A DNA stretch of 64,000 nucleotides from JANNRR01 sp031401675 (GCA_031401675.1 JANNRR010000150.1:1-64000); one strand, 5' to 3'; counted from the stretch's first letter, positions 52,158 through 61,026 are shown. Notes: generated by a model not told the origin, from the sequence alone. A program made the numbers and translations.

Positions 52158-53093
52158 TCACGCCCTCGGGTGCGCGTTTTCGTAAACCTCCATCAACCGC
52201 GCCGTATCGACGGCGGTATAGGCTTGCGTGGTCGACAGCGAGGCATGGCCCAGCAATTCCTGGATGGCCCGCAGGTCGCCGCCCGCTGTCAGCAGATGCG
52301 TGGCAAAGGAATGGCGCATGGCATGCGGTGTCGCCGTGGCCGGCAGACCCAGTTGCATCCGCGCCCGCTCCATCGCGTGGGCGATCAGCCGCGGGTTCAG
52401 GGCACCGCCGCGCGCACCCAGAAACAGCGGCCCCGGTTGCTCGATAAGCAGCGGACAGGCGGCAACATAATCATCCACCGCCCGCCGCGCCGCGCCGATC
52501 ACCGGCACCATGCGTTCCTTGCCGCCCTTGCCCCGGATGCGCAGCACCTCGGGCAGCGGCGCATCGTTGCCGCGCAAACTCAGCGCTTCGGATATCCGCA
52601 AGCCACAGCCGTACAGCAGCGTCACCACTGCCACGTCACGCAGCGCGATCCACGGCGTCAGGTGCTGCAATTCCACCGTGTCGATCATCGCCCGCGCCGC
52701 ATCCTCGGCCAGGGGCCGTGGCAATCGCCGCTGATATCTCGGGCTGCGCGCGGCCAGAACTGCCGTCGGCTCGAATCCTTTGCGCTCGGCCAGCCAGCGA
52801 TAGAACGACTTCACCGCCGACAGCGCCCGGGCAAGGGACCGCGCCGACACGCCCCGGCCGCGTTCGTTCGCCATCCAGGCACGCAGGTCGGACTGGCTGA
52901 CCCGGGCCAGCGGGCCAAGCCCCTGACCTTGGCCGTTGTGGGCAGTGATGAAGGCCAGAAAGCCAAGCAAATCCGTCTGATAGGCCTTCAGCGTGTTGGC
53001 CGCGGCCGCGTCCAGCGCCCGGATCGACAGCAGGAATTCCGACAAGGCATCGCGGGCAGCGGCTGAAACGAAACCGGTGGCGGCCGCCGTCAC
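52158..53093 (-). CDS. xerC: Tyrosine recombinase XerC
   Basis: A 311-residue recombinase that resolves chromosome dimers at dif with XerD. The catalytic residues are visible in order: Arg in GCGLRISEAL, Lys in GKGGKERMVP, His/Arg in PHAMRHSFATHL, His in LLGHASLSTTQ and the nucleophile Tyr in AYTAVD. It has an N-terminal SAM-like core-binding domain. It starts with GTG inside the stop of the DUF484 gene (GTGA), the same association as DUF484-xerC in enterobacteria. Confidence 0.95.
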   Translation of the reverse strand: MTAAATGFVSAAARDALSEFLLSIRALDAAAANTLKAYQTDLLGFLAFITAHNGQGQGLGPLARVSQSDLRAWMANERGRGVSARSLARALSAVKSFYRWLAERKGFEPTAVLAARSPRYQRRLPRPLAEDAARAMIDTVELQHLTPWIALRDVAVVTLLYGCGLRISEALSLRGNDAPLPEVLRIRGKGGKERMVPVIGAARRAVDDYVAACPLLIEQPGPLFLGARGGALNPRLIAHAMERARMQLGLPATATPHAMRHSFATHLLTAGGDLRAIQELLGHASLSTTQAYTAVDTARLMEVYENAHPRA

Positions 53094-53797
53094 GACAGCC
53101 AGCGGCGCATTGCCCGTTCGAACACGCCGGCAAAGAAGCCCAACAGATCCGTGCCTTGATTGGACCGGAACTGGTGCGGGTCCTCTGCCCCCATCACCAG
53201 CATGCCGGGCAGCCGCCCGTCGCCAAGGTCAAGCCGCATCAGGGCTTCGGACCGGATGTAGTCGGCCATATCGCCGTAGATCATGTCTGACTCGGGCTGG
53301 GTCTGGCGCAGGATCACGCTGCGCAGCGGCGCGTTGCGGCCGTTTGCCATGTAGGTATGCACAAAGCCCGGTTCCGTCACGCACAGGGTATCGCCCAGCC
53401 GGCTCACGGCCTGATCGTCGCCGCCCTGCGCCGATTCCAGCACCAGCCGCACGCAATCGACCCGCAGCACGTCCGCAACTTCGGTGCCAAGGTTGCGGAC
53501 AAAGGTCGCGAATTCTGCCGGATCAAGCATCTTCAGGACCGCACGATGGATCTGGTTTGTCCCGGCCAGATTCTCGTAGGCGGCCGCAATCACCGACCGG
53601 TGGGTATCCTCCAGCCGGTCCAGCCGAGCCTCCAGCCGCTCCATGGCAATGCCGCGCAGGTCGACGATATTGGTGCCCATCGTGCGCTCGTTGGCAGCAA
53701 CCAGTGCCCGCATCAGATCATGATCCTCCAGAATCACTTCGGGATCGGCGATGATCTTTTCGCGCAGTTCTTCTTCGATGATTGCGGTCTTTGCCAT
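53090..53797 (-). CDS. DUF484 family protein
   Basis: A 235-residue cytoplasmic protein with an N-terminal coiled coil (LEDHDLMRALVAANE, MERLEARLDRLEDTHRSVIAAAYENL) and a GAF-like C-terminal domain, as in DUF484 (YigA). No function is established. The start MAKTAIIEEELREKI fits the family; the frame extends upstream into the divergent priA leader. Coupled to xerC by overlap. Confidence 0.9.
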   Translation of the reverse strand: MAKTAIIEEELREKIIADPEVILEDHDLMRALVAANERTMGTNIVDLRGIAMERLEARLDRLEDTHRSVIAAAYENLAGTNQIHRAVLKMLDPAEFATFVRNLGTEVADVLRVDCVRLVLESAQGGDDQAVSRLGDTLCVTEPGFVHTYMANGRNAPLRSVILRQTQPESDMIYGDMADYIRSEALMRLDLGDGRLPGMLVMGAEDPHQFRSNQGTDLLGFFAGVFERAMRRWLS

Positions 53798-54065
53798 GCC
53801 TGTCCCTGTGCTCGAACCCATCGGGTCTGGTGGCAGGGCTCGTCCGGTCCTGCTTCGCGGCGATACTAGCAAATGTCGCCGGTCCATCAAACGAGATCGA
53901 CATCGCGGGCCCGCAAGGTCGCGTTGTTGGCGCGGGCATGGCAAGGATGGCACAGTTGCCCGCCGGATCGCCGCGCTTGGGACGCTTGCGCCGGCGATCC
54001 GGATCGCGCCTGCGGGGTTGCTTGTCCCTGCCCGGGCTGTACCCTGCGCCACAGGAGGCGGGGGA

Positions 54066-56276
54066 TTGGATCACGGTTCATCTGAACAGAGCAGCTTTTT
54101 CGGGTCCGGCGACGTGGTCGGCGTGTTGACCGCTGAACCCCTGGGCCGCGTTCTGGACTACCGGTCACCCGAGGGTGGCTGCATGCTCGGGGCCTATGTC
54201 GAGGTGCCGCTTGGCCCGCGCAAGGTGGTGGGCGTCGTCTGGGGGCCGGGGTCCGGCGGCTTTGATCCGGCCAAGCTGCGCGAGATTCTCCGCGTATTGG
54301 AGGCCGCGCCGATGCCCTCCGAGATGCGCGGATTTCTGGCGCGCGCGTCCGACTATACGCTGACGCCCTTGCCCGCCATGCTGCGGCTGGCAACCCGCGC
54401 CCCGGGGTTGGGCGATCCGACGTCGATGCGGCGGGTGTACCGGCTGGCAGACACGGTGCCGGACCGACAGACAGAGGCGCGGACCCGCGTCCTGCAGGCC
54501 ATGCAGGAGTATGGCGGGTTGTCGCTGACACTGACGGAACTTGCAGAACTGGCCGGGGTCGGCTTGAGCGTGATCAAGGGGCTGGTCGCGGCAGGGGCGG
54601 TGATCGAGGCCGAGGCACCGCGCGATCAGCCCTATCCCCAGCTGAACCCCGACCTGCCCGGCAAGGCGCTGACGACCGATCAGGCGGCGGGTTCCGATCA
54701 GCTGATCCGCGCCGCCCGCGCCGGAAGCTACAGCACGACCCTGCTGAAAGGTGTGACCGGTTCGGGCAAGACCGAGGTCTATCTGGAAGCCGTCGCGGAA
54801 TGTCTGCGGGCCGGTCGGCAGGCGCTGGTGCTGTTGCCGGAAATTGCCCTGACGGCGGAGTTTCTGACCCGGGTTTCGGCGCGGTTCGGGGCGGCGCCGG
54901 CGGAATGGCATTCCGGCATCACCCAGACCGAACGGCGGCGCTGCTGGCGGATGGTGGGGCAGGGGGCGGCGCAACTGGTGGTCGGCGCGCGCTCGGCGCT
55001 GTTCCTGCCGTTCCGCAATCTTGGACTGATCGTCGTGGATGAGGAGCACGACACCTCGTACAAACAAGAGGATGGCGTGCTGTACCACGCCCGCGACATG
55101 GCGGTGCTGCGGGCATCGATGTGCGGGGCGCAGGTTGTTCTGGCCTCGGCCACCCCCAGTCTGGAAAGCTGGGTCAATGCCGGGGCCGGGAAATATGGCC
55201 GCATCAATCTGGCCGACCGCTATGGCCCCGCAGACTTGCCCGAAATGCGCGCCATCGACATGCGGGGCGAGACGTTGCCCGGCGACCGCTGGGTGTCGGC
55301 GACCCTGCGCAGCGAAGTGGCCCGCCGGGTCGAGCGCGGCGAGCAGTCGCTGTTGTTCCTGAACCGTCGCGGCTTCGCGCCGATCACACTTTGCCGCGCC
55401 TGCGGGCATCAGGTCGGCTGCGATGACTGCGATGCGCGGATGGTCGAACATCGGTTCCTGAAACGCCTGGTCTGTCACCAGTGTGGCGCGACCAAGCCGA
55501 TCCCGTCGGTCTGTCCCAAATGCGGTGTGGCCGGGCGGATGGCCCCGGTCGGGCCGGGTGTCGAGCGACTGGGCGAAGAGGTGGCGCAGCTGTTTCCGCA
55601 GGCACGGCTGGCGGTGCTGTCGTCGGACCTGTTTGCCTCGGCTCGGGCTCTCAAGGCGCAGATCGAGGCGATTGCCCAAGGCGAGGCCGACATCATCATC
55701 GGCACCCAATTGGTCGCAAAAGGCCATAACTTCCCGCTTCTGACGCTTGTCGGTGTCATCGACGCCGATCTGGGCCTGCAGGGGTCCGACCTGCGGGCGG
55801 CCGAGCGGACGTTTCAACTGATGCGGCAGGTGGCCGGGCGGGCGGGGCGCGGTGACAAGCCGGGGCTGGCGCTGTTGCAGACGCATCAGCCTGACCATGC
55901 GGTGATCCGGGCGATCCTTGCGGGGGATGAGGAGGGGTTCTGGCGGGCCGAGGCGGCCGAGCGTCAGGCGGCGGGGGTGCCGCCGTTTGGCCGGATGGCC
56001 GGCGTCATCCTGTCCTCGCCTTCGGTGCAGGACGTGTTCGATTTCGGCGCGGAACTGGCCCGTCGCGATGCGCCGCTGCGCGCCATCGGGGCGCAGGTGT
56101 TCGGCCCGGCCCCGGCCCCGGTTGCGCGGATCCGGGGGCGGCACCGGGTGCGGCTGCTGGTAAAGGCGGAAAAGACGGCACCGTTGCAGCAGGCTTTGGC
56201 CCGCTGGGTCGCGCAACTCAAGCAACCCGCCAACCTGAGGCTGGCCATCGATATCGACCCGCAGAGTTTCTACTGA
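54066..56276 (+). CDS. priA: Primosomal replication restart helicase PriA
   Basis: A 736-residue 3'-5' DNA helicase that reloads replication at stalled forks. An N-terminal DNA-binding domain (VGVLTAEPLGRVLDYRSPEGG) precedes the helicase with Walker A GVTGSGKTEVY, DEEHDTSYKQ and SATPSLES. Zinc ligands form two sets (CRACGHQVGCDDC, CHQCGATKPIPSVCPKC). The best start is TTG 54066, because AGGAGG at 54053-54058 is at ideal distance. There is no ATG close to the expected N-terminus. Confidence 0.96.
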   Translation: MDHGSSEQSSFFGSGDVVGVLTAEPLGRVLDYRSPEGGCMLGAYVEVPLGPRKVVGVVWGPGSGGFDPAKLREILRVLEAAPMPSEMRGFLARASDYTLTPLPAMLRLATRAPGLGDPTSMRRVYRLADTVPDRQTEARTRVLQAMQEYGGLSLTLTELAELAGVGLSVIKGLVAAGAVIEAEAPRDQPYPQLNPDLPGKALTTDQAAGSDQLIRAARAGSYSTTLLKGVTGSGKTEVYLEAVAECLRAGRQALVLLPEIALTAEFLTRVSARFGAAPAEWHSGITQTERRRCWRMVGQGAAQLVVGARSALFLPFRNLGLIVVDEEHDTSYKQEDGVLYHARDMAVLRASMCGAQVVLASATPSLESWVNAGAGKYGRINLADRYGPADLPEMRAIDMRGETLPGDRWVSATLRSEVARRVERGEQSLLFLNRRGFAPITLCRACGHQVGCDDCDARMVEHRFLKRLVCHQCGATKPIPSVCPKCGVAGRMAPVGPGVERLGEEVAQLFPQARLAVLSSDLFASARALKAQIEAIAQGEADIIIGTQLVAKGHNFPLLTLVGVIDADLGLQGSDLRAAERTFQLMRQVAGRAGRGDKPGLALLQTHQPDHAVIRAILAGDEEGFWRAEAAERQAAGVPPFGRMAGVILSSPSVQDVFDFGAELARRDAPLRAIGAQVFGPAPAPVARIRGRHRVRLLVKAEKTAPLQQALARWVAQLKQPANLRLAIDIDPQSFY

Positions 56277-56331
56277 ACTGCCCGTTTGGCGGGGGAAACC
56301 GTTAACGGTCACCCGGAAATCGGCGGAAAAG

Positions 56332-56361
56332 TTGACAAGTCCGTGAAAAAAAGGATATCAT
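56332..56361 (+). promoter_or_regulatory. Sigma70-like promoter
   Basis: TTGACA and TATCAT are 18 bases apart. The -35 element is perfect and the -10 differs at two of six positions from TATAAT. Transcription would begin near 56368, giving a leader of about 210 bases for the secreted protein gene. Confidence 0.5.
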
Positions 56362-56543
56362 CCCCCGGTCCCGGGAAGTTTCCAGCGCGTTGGTTTGGGT
56401 CGATTGCGTACTCCATTGTTCGTATGGTTTTCCTTCGGGACGTCATAGGCGACGGACGTTGGACCGAATCGCCCAACTGGTCTGAATGCTGCGGGACCTG
56501 ATCTCGCGCAGCGCGATGTGGGCAGCAACACGAAACACCGATC

Positions 56544-56558
56544 GCGCTCTTTTGCAAA
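56544..56558 (+). promoter_or_regulatory. 15-bp leader motif shared with the gene at 30421
   Basis: GCGCTCTTTTGCAAA, identical to 30386-30400, again ends 20 bases before a start codon. If the promoter at 56332 is real, the motif is inside the transcript. Confidence 0.45.
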
Positions 56559-56578
56559 ACCAGCGAAGGATTCCAGTC

Positions 56579-57121
56579 ATGCAAAAGCTTGTTTCGTCAT
56601 ATATGTTCGGCGTTCTGGCCGGATCGCTATGTGCTATGCAGGCGTCGGCCGAAGAGCAGGCCGACGTGATCAAGAGTGCGGAGTCTGCCGCCCCGGCAGC
56701 AATTTCGAAGGATGCGACAATCTACAGCTTCGACACGACGGGGAAAATGATCACCGTACGCGAAGGAACAACCGGATGGTGGTGTATCCCGGATAATCCG
56801 GGCACCCCGGGGCCAGACCCGATGTGCGGCGATCCCAACACGATGGATTGGATGATGGCCGTGATGGGCCAGACCGAGCCGCCGAAAGGCAAAGTTGGAT
56901 TCGGCTATATGTTGGCCGGGGGCAGCGACAGCAACACCGATCCATTCGCAACCGGTCCCACCGATGACAACAACTGGGTGATCACCGGGCCGCATGTCAT
57001 GGTGTTCAACGCAATGGACATGATGGCCGGCTATCCCACAGAGGCAAAGCCCGATCCGACTGTGCCCTATGTCATGTATCATGGCACTCCCTACGCACAT
57101 ATCATGTTTCCGGTGGAGTGA
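56579..57121 (+). CDS. Secreted protein of unknown function
   Basis: A 180-residue protein with a signal peptide (MQKLVSSYMFGVLAGSLCAMQASAEE, cleavage after ASA). The mature part is Met-, Pro- and Asp-rich, with WWCIPDNPGTPGPDPMC (two Cys), MDWMMAVMG, GFGYMLAGGSDSNTDPF and a C-terminal HVMVFNAMDMMAGY...YVMYHGTPYAHIMFPVE. No known catalytic motif is present, but the His/Met content near the end could bind metal. CGAAGGA precedes the ATG at 56579. It has its own promoter and stands alone. Confidence 0.78.
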   Translation: MQKLVSSYMFGVLAGSLCAMQASAEEQADVIKSAESAAPAAISKDATIYSFDTTGKMITVREGTTGWWCIPDNPGTPGPDPMCGDPNTMDWMMAVMGQTEPPKGKVGFGYMLAGGSDSNTDPFATGPTDDNNWVITGPHVMVFNAMDMMAGYPTEAKPDPTVPYVMYHGTPYAHIMFPVE

Positions 57122-57199
57122 TCAGGTCCTGAGGTTCTGTGGATACAACGTAAAGGGTAGCTTGTTCGGGCGCCTTTCGGTTCCGACCTGACCGTCGTT

Positions 57200-57227
57200 C
57201 TGCCCTCGCCAAAGCGGGCGGGGGCAG
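57200..57227. terminator. Weak hairpin before the MFS gene
   Basis: CTGCCCTCGCC and GGCGGGGGCAG pair with one mismatch around a six-base loop, but no T-run follows. Confidence 0.3.
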
Positions 57228-57240
57228 TTATGGCAGTCGA

Positions 57241-58482
57241 ATGACCTTCCGCCCGCCCGCCATGACACTTTCAGAAGCCCAGTCGCTGCCCTACTGGCGG
57301 CGGCCGATCTTCCTGTTGTTCCTGATGGCGGCGGCGATGCCGATTGCCTTCAACGTTTGGTCCGCGCTTCTGAACAACTTCGTGATCGAACAGGCCGGCT
57401 TCACCGGCGTTGAAATCGGCTGGCTGCACACGGTCCGCGAAATCCCCGGATTTCTGGCTGTCGGCGTCATCGTTCTGATCCTGTTCATCCGTGAACAGGT
57501 GCTGGGCGGCATCGCGCTGGTCCTGCTGGGCGTGGCTACCGCCCTGACCGCGCAATTCCCCAGCTTTGGCGGGCTGCTGTTCATGACGCTGTTGTCGTCG
57601 ATCGGCTTTCATTACTACGAAACCGTCAACCAGTCGCTGCAACTGCAATGGATCGACAAGGCCGACGCGCCCAGGATGCTGGGCTGGATCACCGCGATCG
57701 GCTCCGCCGCGTCGCTGGTGGCTTATGCCGCTCTGGTCGTGACGTGGAAGGCATTCGATCTCAGCTTCGATTTCGTCTATGCCACGGCTGGCGGGTTGAC
57801 GGTTCTGGCCGCGCTGTTCTGCCTGTTTGCCTACCCGCAGTTTCAGTCGCCGCACCGCCAGCACCGCCACATGGTGCTGCGGCGCCGCTACTGGCTGTAC
57901 TATCTTTTACAGTTCATGAGCGGAGCACGGCGGCAGATTTTCGTGGTGTTTGCCGCCTTCATGATGGTCGAGCACTTCAAGTTCACCGTCGATCAGGTCA
58001 CCGGGCTGTTTCTGATCAACTTTCTGGCCAACATGCTGGCAGCACCCTTCATGGGCCGTGCCCTGGCGCACTACGGCGAACGGGCGGTGCTGCTGTTTGA
58101 ATATGTCGGGCTGACGCTGGTGTTTCTGGCCTATGGCGGCATCTACTGGTTCGGCTGGGGCGTCGTGCTGGGAGCTGCGCTCTATGTGATTGATCATCTG
58201 TTCTTCGCGCTGTCGTTCGCGCTCAAGACCTATTTTCAAAAGATCGCCGACCCTGCCGACATTGCACCGACGGCGGCGGTGGCCTTTACCATCAACCATA
58301 TCGCGGCGGTGTTTCTGCCGGCATCGCTTGGCTATCTGTGGATCGTCTCGCCGTCGGCGGTGTTCCTGCTGGCTGCAGCAATGGCCGCGTCATCCGTGGT
58401 GATGAGCCTGCTGATCCCCCGCGATCCCAGCCCCGGTTACGAAACCGTGTTTGGCCGTGGGCTGCCCGCGCCGGCGGAATGA
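57241..58482 (+). CDS. Major facilitator superfamily transporter
   Basis: A 413-residue protein with about 12 membrane helices. Residues 25-50 (FLLFLMAAAMPIAFNVWSALLNNFVIEQ) begin the first helix pair; the central loop PHRQHRHMVLRRRYWLYY separates the halves. The substrate is not evident. No clear ribosome site precedes ATG 57241, and ATG 57262 is an alternative. It stands between a secreted protein gene and msrA, with no evident operon. Confidence 0.85.
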   Translation: MTFRPPAMTLSEAQSLPYWRRPIFLLFLMAAAMPIAFNVWSALLNNFVIEQAGFTGVEIGWLHTVREIPGFLAVGVIVLILFIREQVLGGIALVLLGVATALTAQFPSFGGLLFMTLLSSIGFHYYETVNQSLQLQWIDKADAPRMLGWITAIGSAASLVAYAALVVTWKAFDLSFDFVYATAGGLTVLAALFCLFAYPQFQSPHRQHRHMVLRRRYWLYYLLQFMSGARRQIFVVFAAFMMVEHFKFTVDQVTGLFLINFLANMLAAPFMGRALAHYGERAVLLFEYVGLTLVFLAYGGIYWFGWGVVLGAALYVIDHLFFALSFALKTYFQKIADPADIAPTAAVAFTINHIAAVFLPASLGYLWIVSPSAVFLLAAAMAASSVVMSLLIPRDPSPGYETVFGRGLPAPAE

Positions 58483-58539
58483 CTGGCGACAGGCCTTGGC
58501 CGGCCCTATATTCTGTTGGTATCACATAGGAGCCGTAGC

Positions 58540-59190
58540 ATGTTTCTTTTGAACCGCAGGAAATCCGAACTGGTCACCGCCGCCACCGCCTTGCCGGGTC
58601 GTCCAAACGCGCTGCCGACCGCAGACCAGCATTTCGTGCTGAATCGCCCGCTGAAATCGCCGGTTCCGACCGGCATGGCCGAGGCGATGTTCGGCATGGG
58701 CTGTTTCTGGGGTGTGGAGCGGATATTCTGGAAACTGCCGGGCGTCTGGCTGACCATGGTCGGCTATGCAGGGGGTTTCACGCCGAACGCCACCTATCAG
58801 GAGGTTTGCAGCGGCCAGACCGGACACAATGAAGTGGTACGCGTGATCTATGACCCAGCCGTAATCAGCTACGACGGGCTGTTGCGCGCCTTTTGGGAAG
58901 GCCATGACCCGACGCAGGGGATGCGGCAGGGCAATGACAGCGGCACGCAGTACCGCTCGGGCATCTACACGTCGTCGCCGGAACAGCAGGTGGCGGCAGA
59001 GGCTTCACGTCAGGTTTATCAGGCGCGGCTCAAGGCGGCCGGGCACGGCGCTATTACCACCGAAATCGTCGCGGCACCGGCGTTCTACTTCGCTGAAGAC
59101 TATCACCAGCAATATCTGGCCAAGAATCCCGGCGGCTACTGCGGCATCGGCGGTACCGGCGTCAGCTGCCCGATCGGGGTCGCGGTTTAA
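58540..59190 (+). CDS. msrA: Peptide-methionine (S)-S-oxide reductase
   Basis: A 216-residue enzyme repairing oxidised methionine. The catalytic motif GMGCFWGVER is present near residue 53, followed by GYAGGFTPNATYQEVCSGQTGHNE and YRSGIYT. The C-terminal GGYCGIGGTGVSCPIG provides resolving Cys residues. The N-terminal 45-residue extension matches the longer E. coli-type MsrA. TAGGAG precedes the ATG. Confidence 0.96.
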   Translation: MFLLNRRKSELVTAATALPGRPNALPTADQHFVLNRPLKSPVPTGMAEAMFGMGCFWGVERIFWKLPGVWLTMVGYAGGFTPNATYQEVCSGQTGHNEVVRVIYDPAVISYDGLLRAFWEGHDPTQGMRQGNDSGTQYRSGIYTSSPEQQVAAEASRQVYQARLKAAGHGAITTEIVAAPAFYFAEDYHQQYLAKNPGGYCGIGGTGVSCPIGVAV

Positions 59191-59198
59191 GCAGATTT

Positions 59199-59231
59199 GC
59201 CTCCGGCGGGGATATCTTGGCCGGAAAGAAG
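59199..59231 (+). repeat. Dispersed element with core GCCTCCGGCGGGGAT
   Basis: The core is followed by ATCTTGGCCGGAAAGAAG. It starts eight bases after the msrA stop. Exact cores also occur at 6205-6235 (reverse) and 63791. Confidence 0.6.
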
Positions 59232-59319
59232 CCTGAAGGGTACAAGCGGTCAACGGCGCTTGACGGGTGCTGCGGGCAGGGCTATCCGCCGCTGATTCAA
59301 CTTTTCGTCCGGAGGCTTG

Positions 59320-60186
59320 ATGCCAACCTTTACCGCCCTGACCACCCTGCCCGGCAAGGACCCGGCCGAGCAGTTGGCGCTGGCGATGGAGGCGATGACC
59401 CCCGAACCGACCGGCGTCGGCGTGTTCGAGATCGAGGACGGGTCGGGTCTGTGGGAAGTGGGCGGCTACTTTCTGGAGCCGCCTGACGAAACCGGTCTGG
59501 CCATATTGGTGGCGGCTTTCGGGGCACGGCCCTTTGCGGTGTCGGAACTGCCGGACGTCGATTGGGTAGCTCAGGTCAAGCGTGAACTGTCGCCGGTCGT
59601 GGCCGGGCGGTTCTTCGTATATGGCAGCCACGATGCCGACAAGGTGCCCGAAGACGCGGTCGCGCTGCTGATCGAGGCGGCAATGGCGTTCGGTACCGGC
59701 CACCATGGCACCACACAGGGCTGTCTGCGGGCACTGGACCGGTTGGACCGGCAAGGGTTTACCGGCCGGAACGTCGCCGACATCGGCTGCGGGACGGCGG
59801 TGCTGGCGATGGCGGCCGCGCGGATCTGGCCAAACCCGGTGCTGGCCAGCGACATCGACGAGGTTGCGGTCGAAGTGGCCGCGGCGAATGTGCTCTGCAA
59901 CCAGTTGCAGGGCCGTGTCCGTTGCCTGGAGGCCGCCGGGTTCGAACACCCGGACCTGCAGGCGGCGGCACCTTTCGATCTGGTTTTCGCCAACATACTG
60001 AAAGGGCCGCTGATCGATCTGGCCCCGGAAATGGGCCGCAATGTGGTGTCGGGGGGGCATGCAATCCTGTCCGGCCTGCTGAACGAACAGGCGAATGACG
60101 TCACCGCAGCCTACCTTGCCAATGGCTTCAGCGTTTCCAATGCCGAAATAGTCGGCGACTGGACGACACTTACGTTGCAAAGATAA
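59320..60186 (+). CDS. prmA: Ribosomal protein L11 methyltransferase
   Basis: A 288-residue SAM-dependent enzyme that trimethylates ribosomal protein L11. It has AFGTGHHGTT before motif I (ADIGCGTAVLAMAAA), then SDIDEVAVEVAAANV and FDLVFANIL. The N-terminal 110 residues match the L11-recognition domain loosely. ATG 59320 lies five bases after GGAGG; TTG at 59317 is the other possible start. Confidence 0.93.
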   Translation: MPTFTALTTLPGKDPAEQLALAMEAMTPEPTGVGVFEIEDGSGLWEVGGYFLEPPDETGLAILVAAFGARPFAVSELPDVDWVAQVKRELSPVVAGRFFVYGSHDADKVPEDAVALLIEAAMAFGTGHHGTTQGCLRALDRLDRQGFTGRNVADIGCGTAVLAMAAARIWPNPVLASDIDEVAVEVAAANVLCNQLQGRVRCLEAAGFEHPDLQAAAPFDLVFANILKGPLIDLAPEMGRNVVSGGHAILSGLLNEQANDVTAAYLANGFSVSNAEIVGDWTTLTLQR

Positions 60187-60187
60187 T

Positions 60188-60203
60188 GCTAACGGTTCCT
60201 TAA
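60188..60203 (+). promoter_or_regulatory. Near-consensus CtrA-type site
   Basis: GCTAA-CGGTTCC-TTAA differs at one of nine positions from the reverse form (GTTAA-N7-TTAA) of the CtrA box. It overlaps the prmA stop region and lies 61 bases upstream of the small membrane protein gene. Confidence 0.3.
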
Positions 60204-60264
60204 TTGCGCCATATTCCGAACGTACAACTGCCTTAGGCGGGGGCCGTGGTTTGGAGTGATTGCT

Positions 60265-60606
60265 GTGGCTGATCCCAATTTGCAGGATTTCTACGTCCGC
60301 CTTGGCCGCATCGAAAAGATACGTCGCGCCGGCGGTGGCTTTGAGGCTGTCGGGACGCTGGGTCTGTCGAATTCCAACCGGGTACATCGCCGCAGCATGC
60401 CGGTGTTCCGGCCGCTTTTGTTGGTGTTTCTGGCAGTTGTCGGCATCAAGGGCATCATCCATCATCAGGTCGGCGCCGAAACCTATGCGGCCCGGGTCGA
60501 GGCGCTGCGCGTCGGCGGCTCGGTCGATCAGGTGGGCGCCTTCATCATGCAGGCTGATCCGCTGACGGTGTTTGTTTCGGCCCAGATCCGCGACCTTATC
60601 GGCTGA
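60265..60606 (+). CDS. Small single-pass membrane protein, function unknown
   Basis: A 113-residue protein with a basic N-terminal 45 residues, one membrane helix (VFRPLLLVFLAVVGIKGII, about 47-65), and an extracytoplasmic tail ending SAQIRDLIG. Not recognised beyond similarity, from memory, to Rhodobacteraceae hypothetical proteins. GTG 60265 has GGAG at suitable distance; GTG 60256 is an alternative. A near-CtrA site lies upstream. Confidence 0.72.
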   Translation: MADPNLQDFYVRLGRIEKIRRAGGGFEAVGTLGLSNSNRVHRRSMPVFRPLLLVFLAVVGIKGIIHHQVGAETYAARVEALRVGGSVDQVGAFIMQADPLTVFVSAQIRDLIG

Positions 60607-60649
60607 CGTTATCCAGTTGACGCTATCGGGGCCTCACCGCCCTTGAATG

Positions 60650-60679
60650 CAGCAGCCCAAATTTCCGGGCTGCTGGTTT
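60650..60679 (+). terminator. Hairpin after the small membrane protein gene
   Basis: Perfect arms CAGCAGCCC/GGGCTGCTG around an eight-base loop, followed by GTTTC. It is 44 bases after the stop. Confidence 0.6.
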
Positions 60680-60748
60680 CCGACGGTCCAGTATTTTACC
60701 GACCACGATTGACGAAATCAATTTTTCCTCGAACCACTTGAAACCAAA

Positions 60749-60778
60749 AGGCCGCGCCCGGATCATCCGGCGCGGCCT
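60749..60778. terminator. Strong GC hairpin between convergent small genes
   Basis: AGGCCGCGCC and GGCGCGGCCT pair perfectly with a ten-base loop. CTTTGTTT follows on the plus strand and TTTGGTTTC on the minus strand, so it may stop transcription from both sides. It lies 32 bases downstream of the DUF1127 stop. Confidence 0.7.
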
Positions 60779-60810
60779 CTTTGTTTGGTCCGCGAGTCAG
60801 CGACCGGAGT

Positions 60811-61026
60811 TCAGACGCGCGCGTTAGACGACAGCGTATCGATATCGCCACGGCACAGGCCGATATCGTCCAGTTCGCGGTCCGACAACTTTCCAAGCGC
60901 ATTGCGGGTGACGCGGGCATCATTCCAGCTTGCCAGTGAAGCGAAGGCGCTGGTCAAAACGGCGCTGACGCGGCCCCCGAACGGGGCGCCGGCAGCGACC
61001 GGGCGGGTGGTTTCGAAAGCAGCCAT
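60811..61026 (-). CDS. DUF1127 small protein
   Basis: A 71-residue basic protein with the DUF1127 pattern at its C-terminus: ASWNDARVTRNALGKLSDRELDDIGLCRGDID. In Rhodobacter such small Arg-rich proteins are stress-induced and can be co-transcribed with small RNAs, but no sRNA was recognised here. The ATG at 61026 follows AAAGGA on the minus strand. Divergent from ruvC. Confidence 0.88.
   Translation of the reverse strand: MAAFETTRPVAAGAPFGGRVSAVLTSAFASLASWNDARVTRNALGKLSDRELDDIGLCRGDIDTLSSNARV

Larger units (their letters stand above)
56277..56578. other. 302-base leader region with promoter and motif
   Basis: After the priA stop there is a perfect palindrome CCGTTAACGG, a promoter-like pair at 56332-56361 and the shared 15-base motif at 56544-56558. 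No terminator for priA was recognised. Confidence 0.45.

Noticed and set aside
54165..56312. 715-codon open frame on the minus strand over priA
   Set aside because: Shadow of priA; no start signal or domain.
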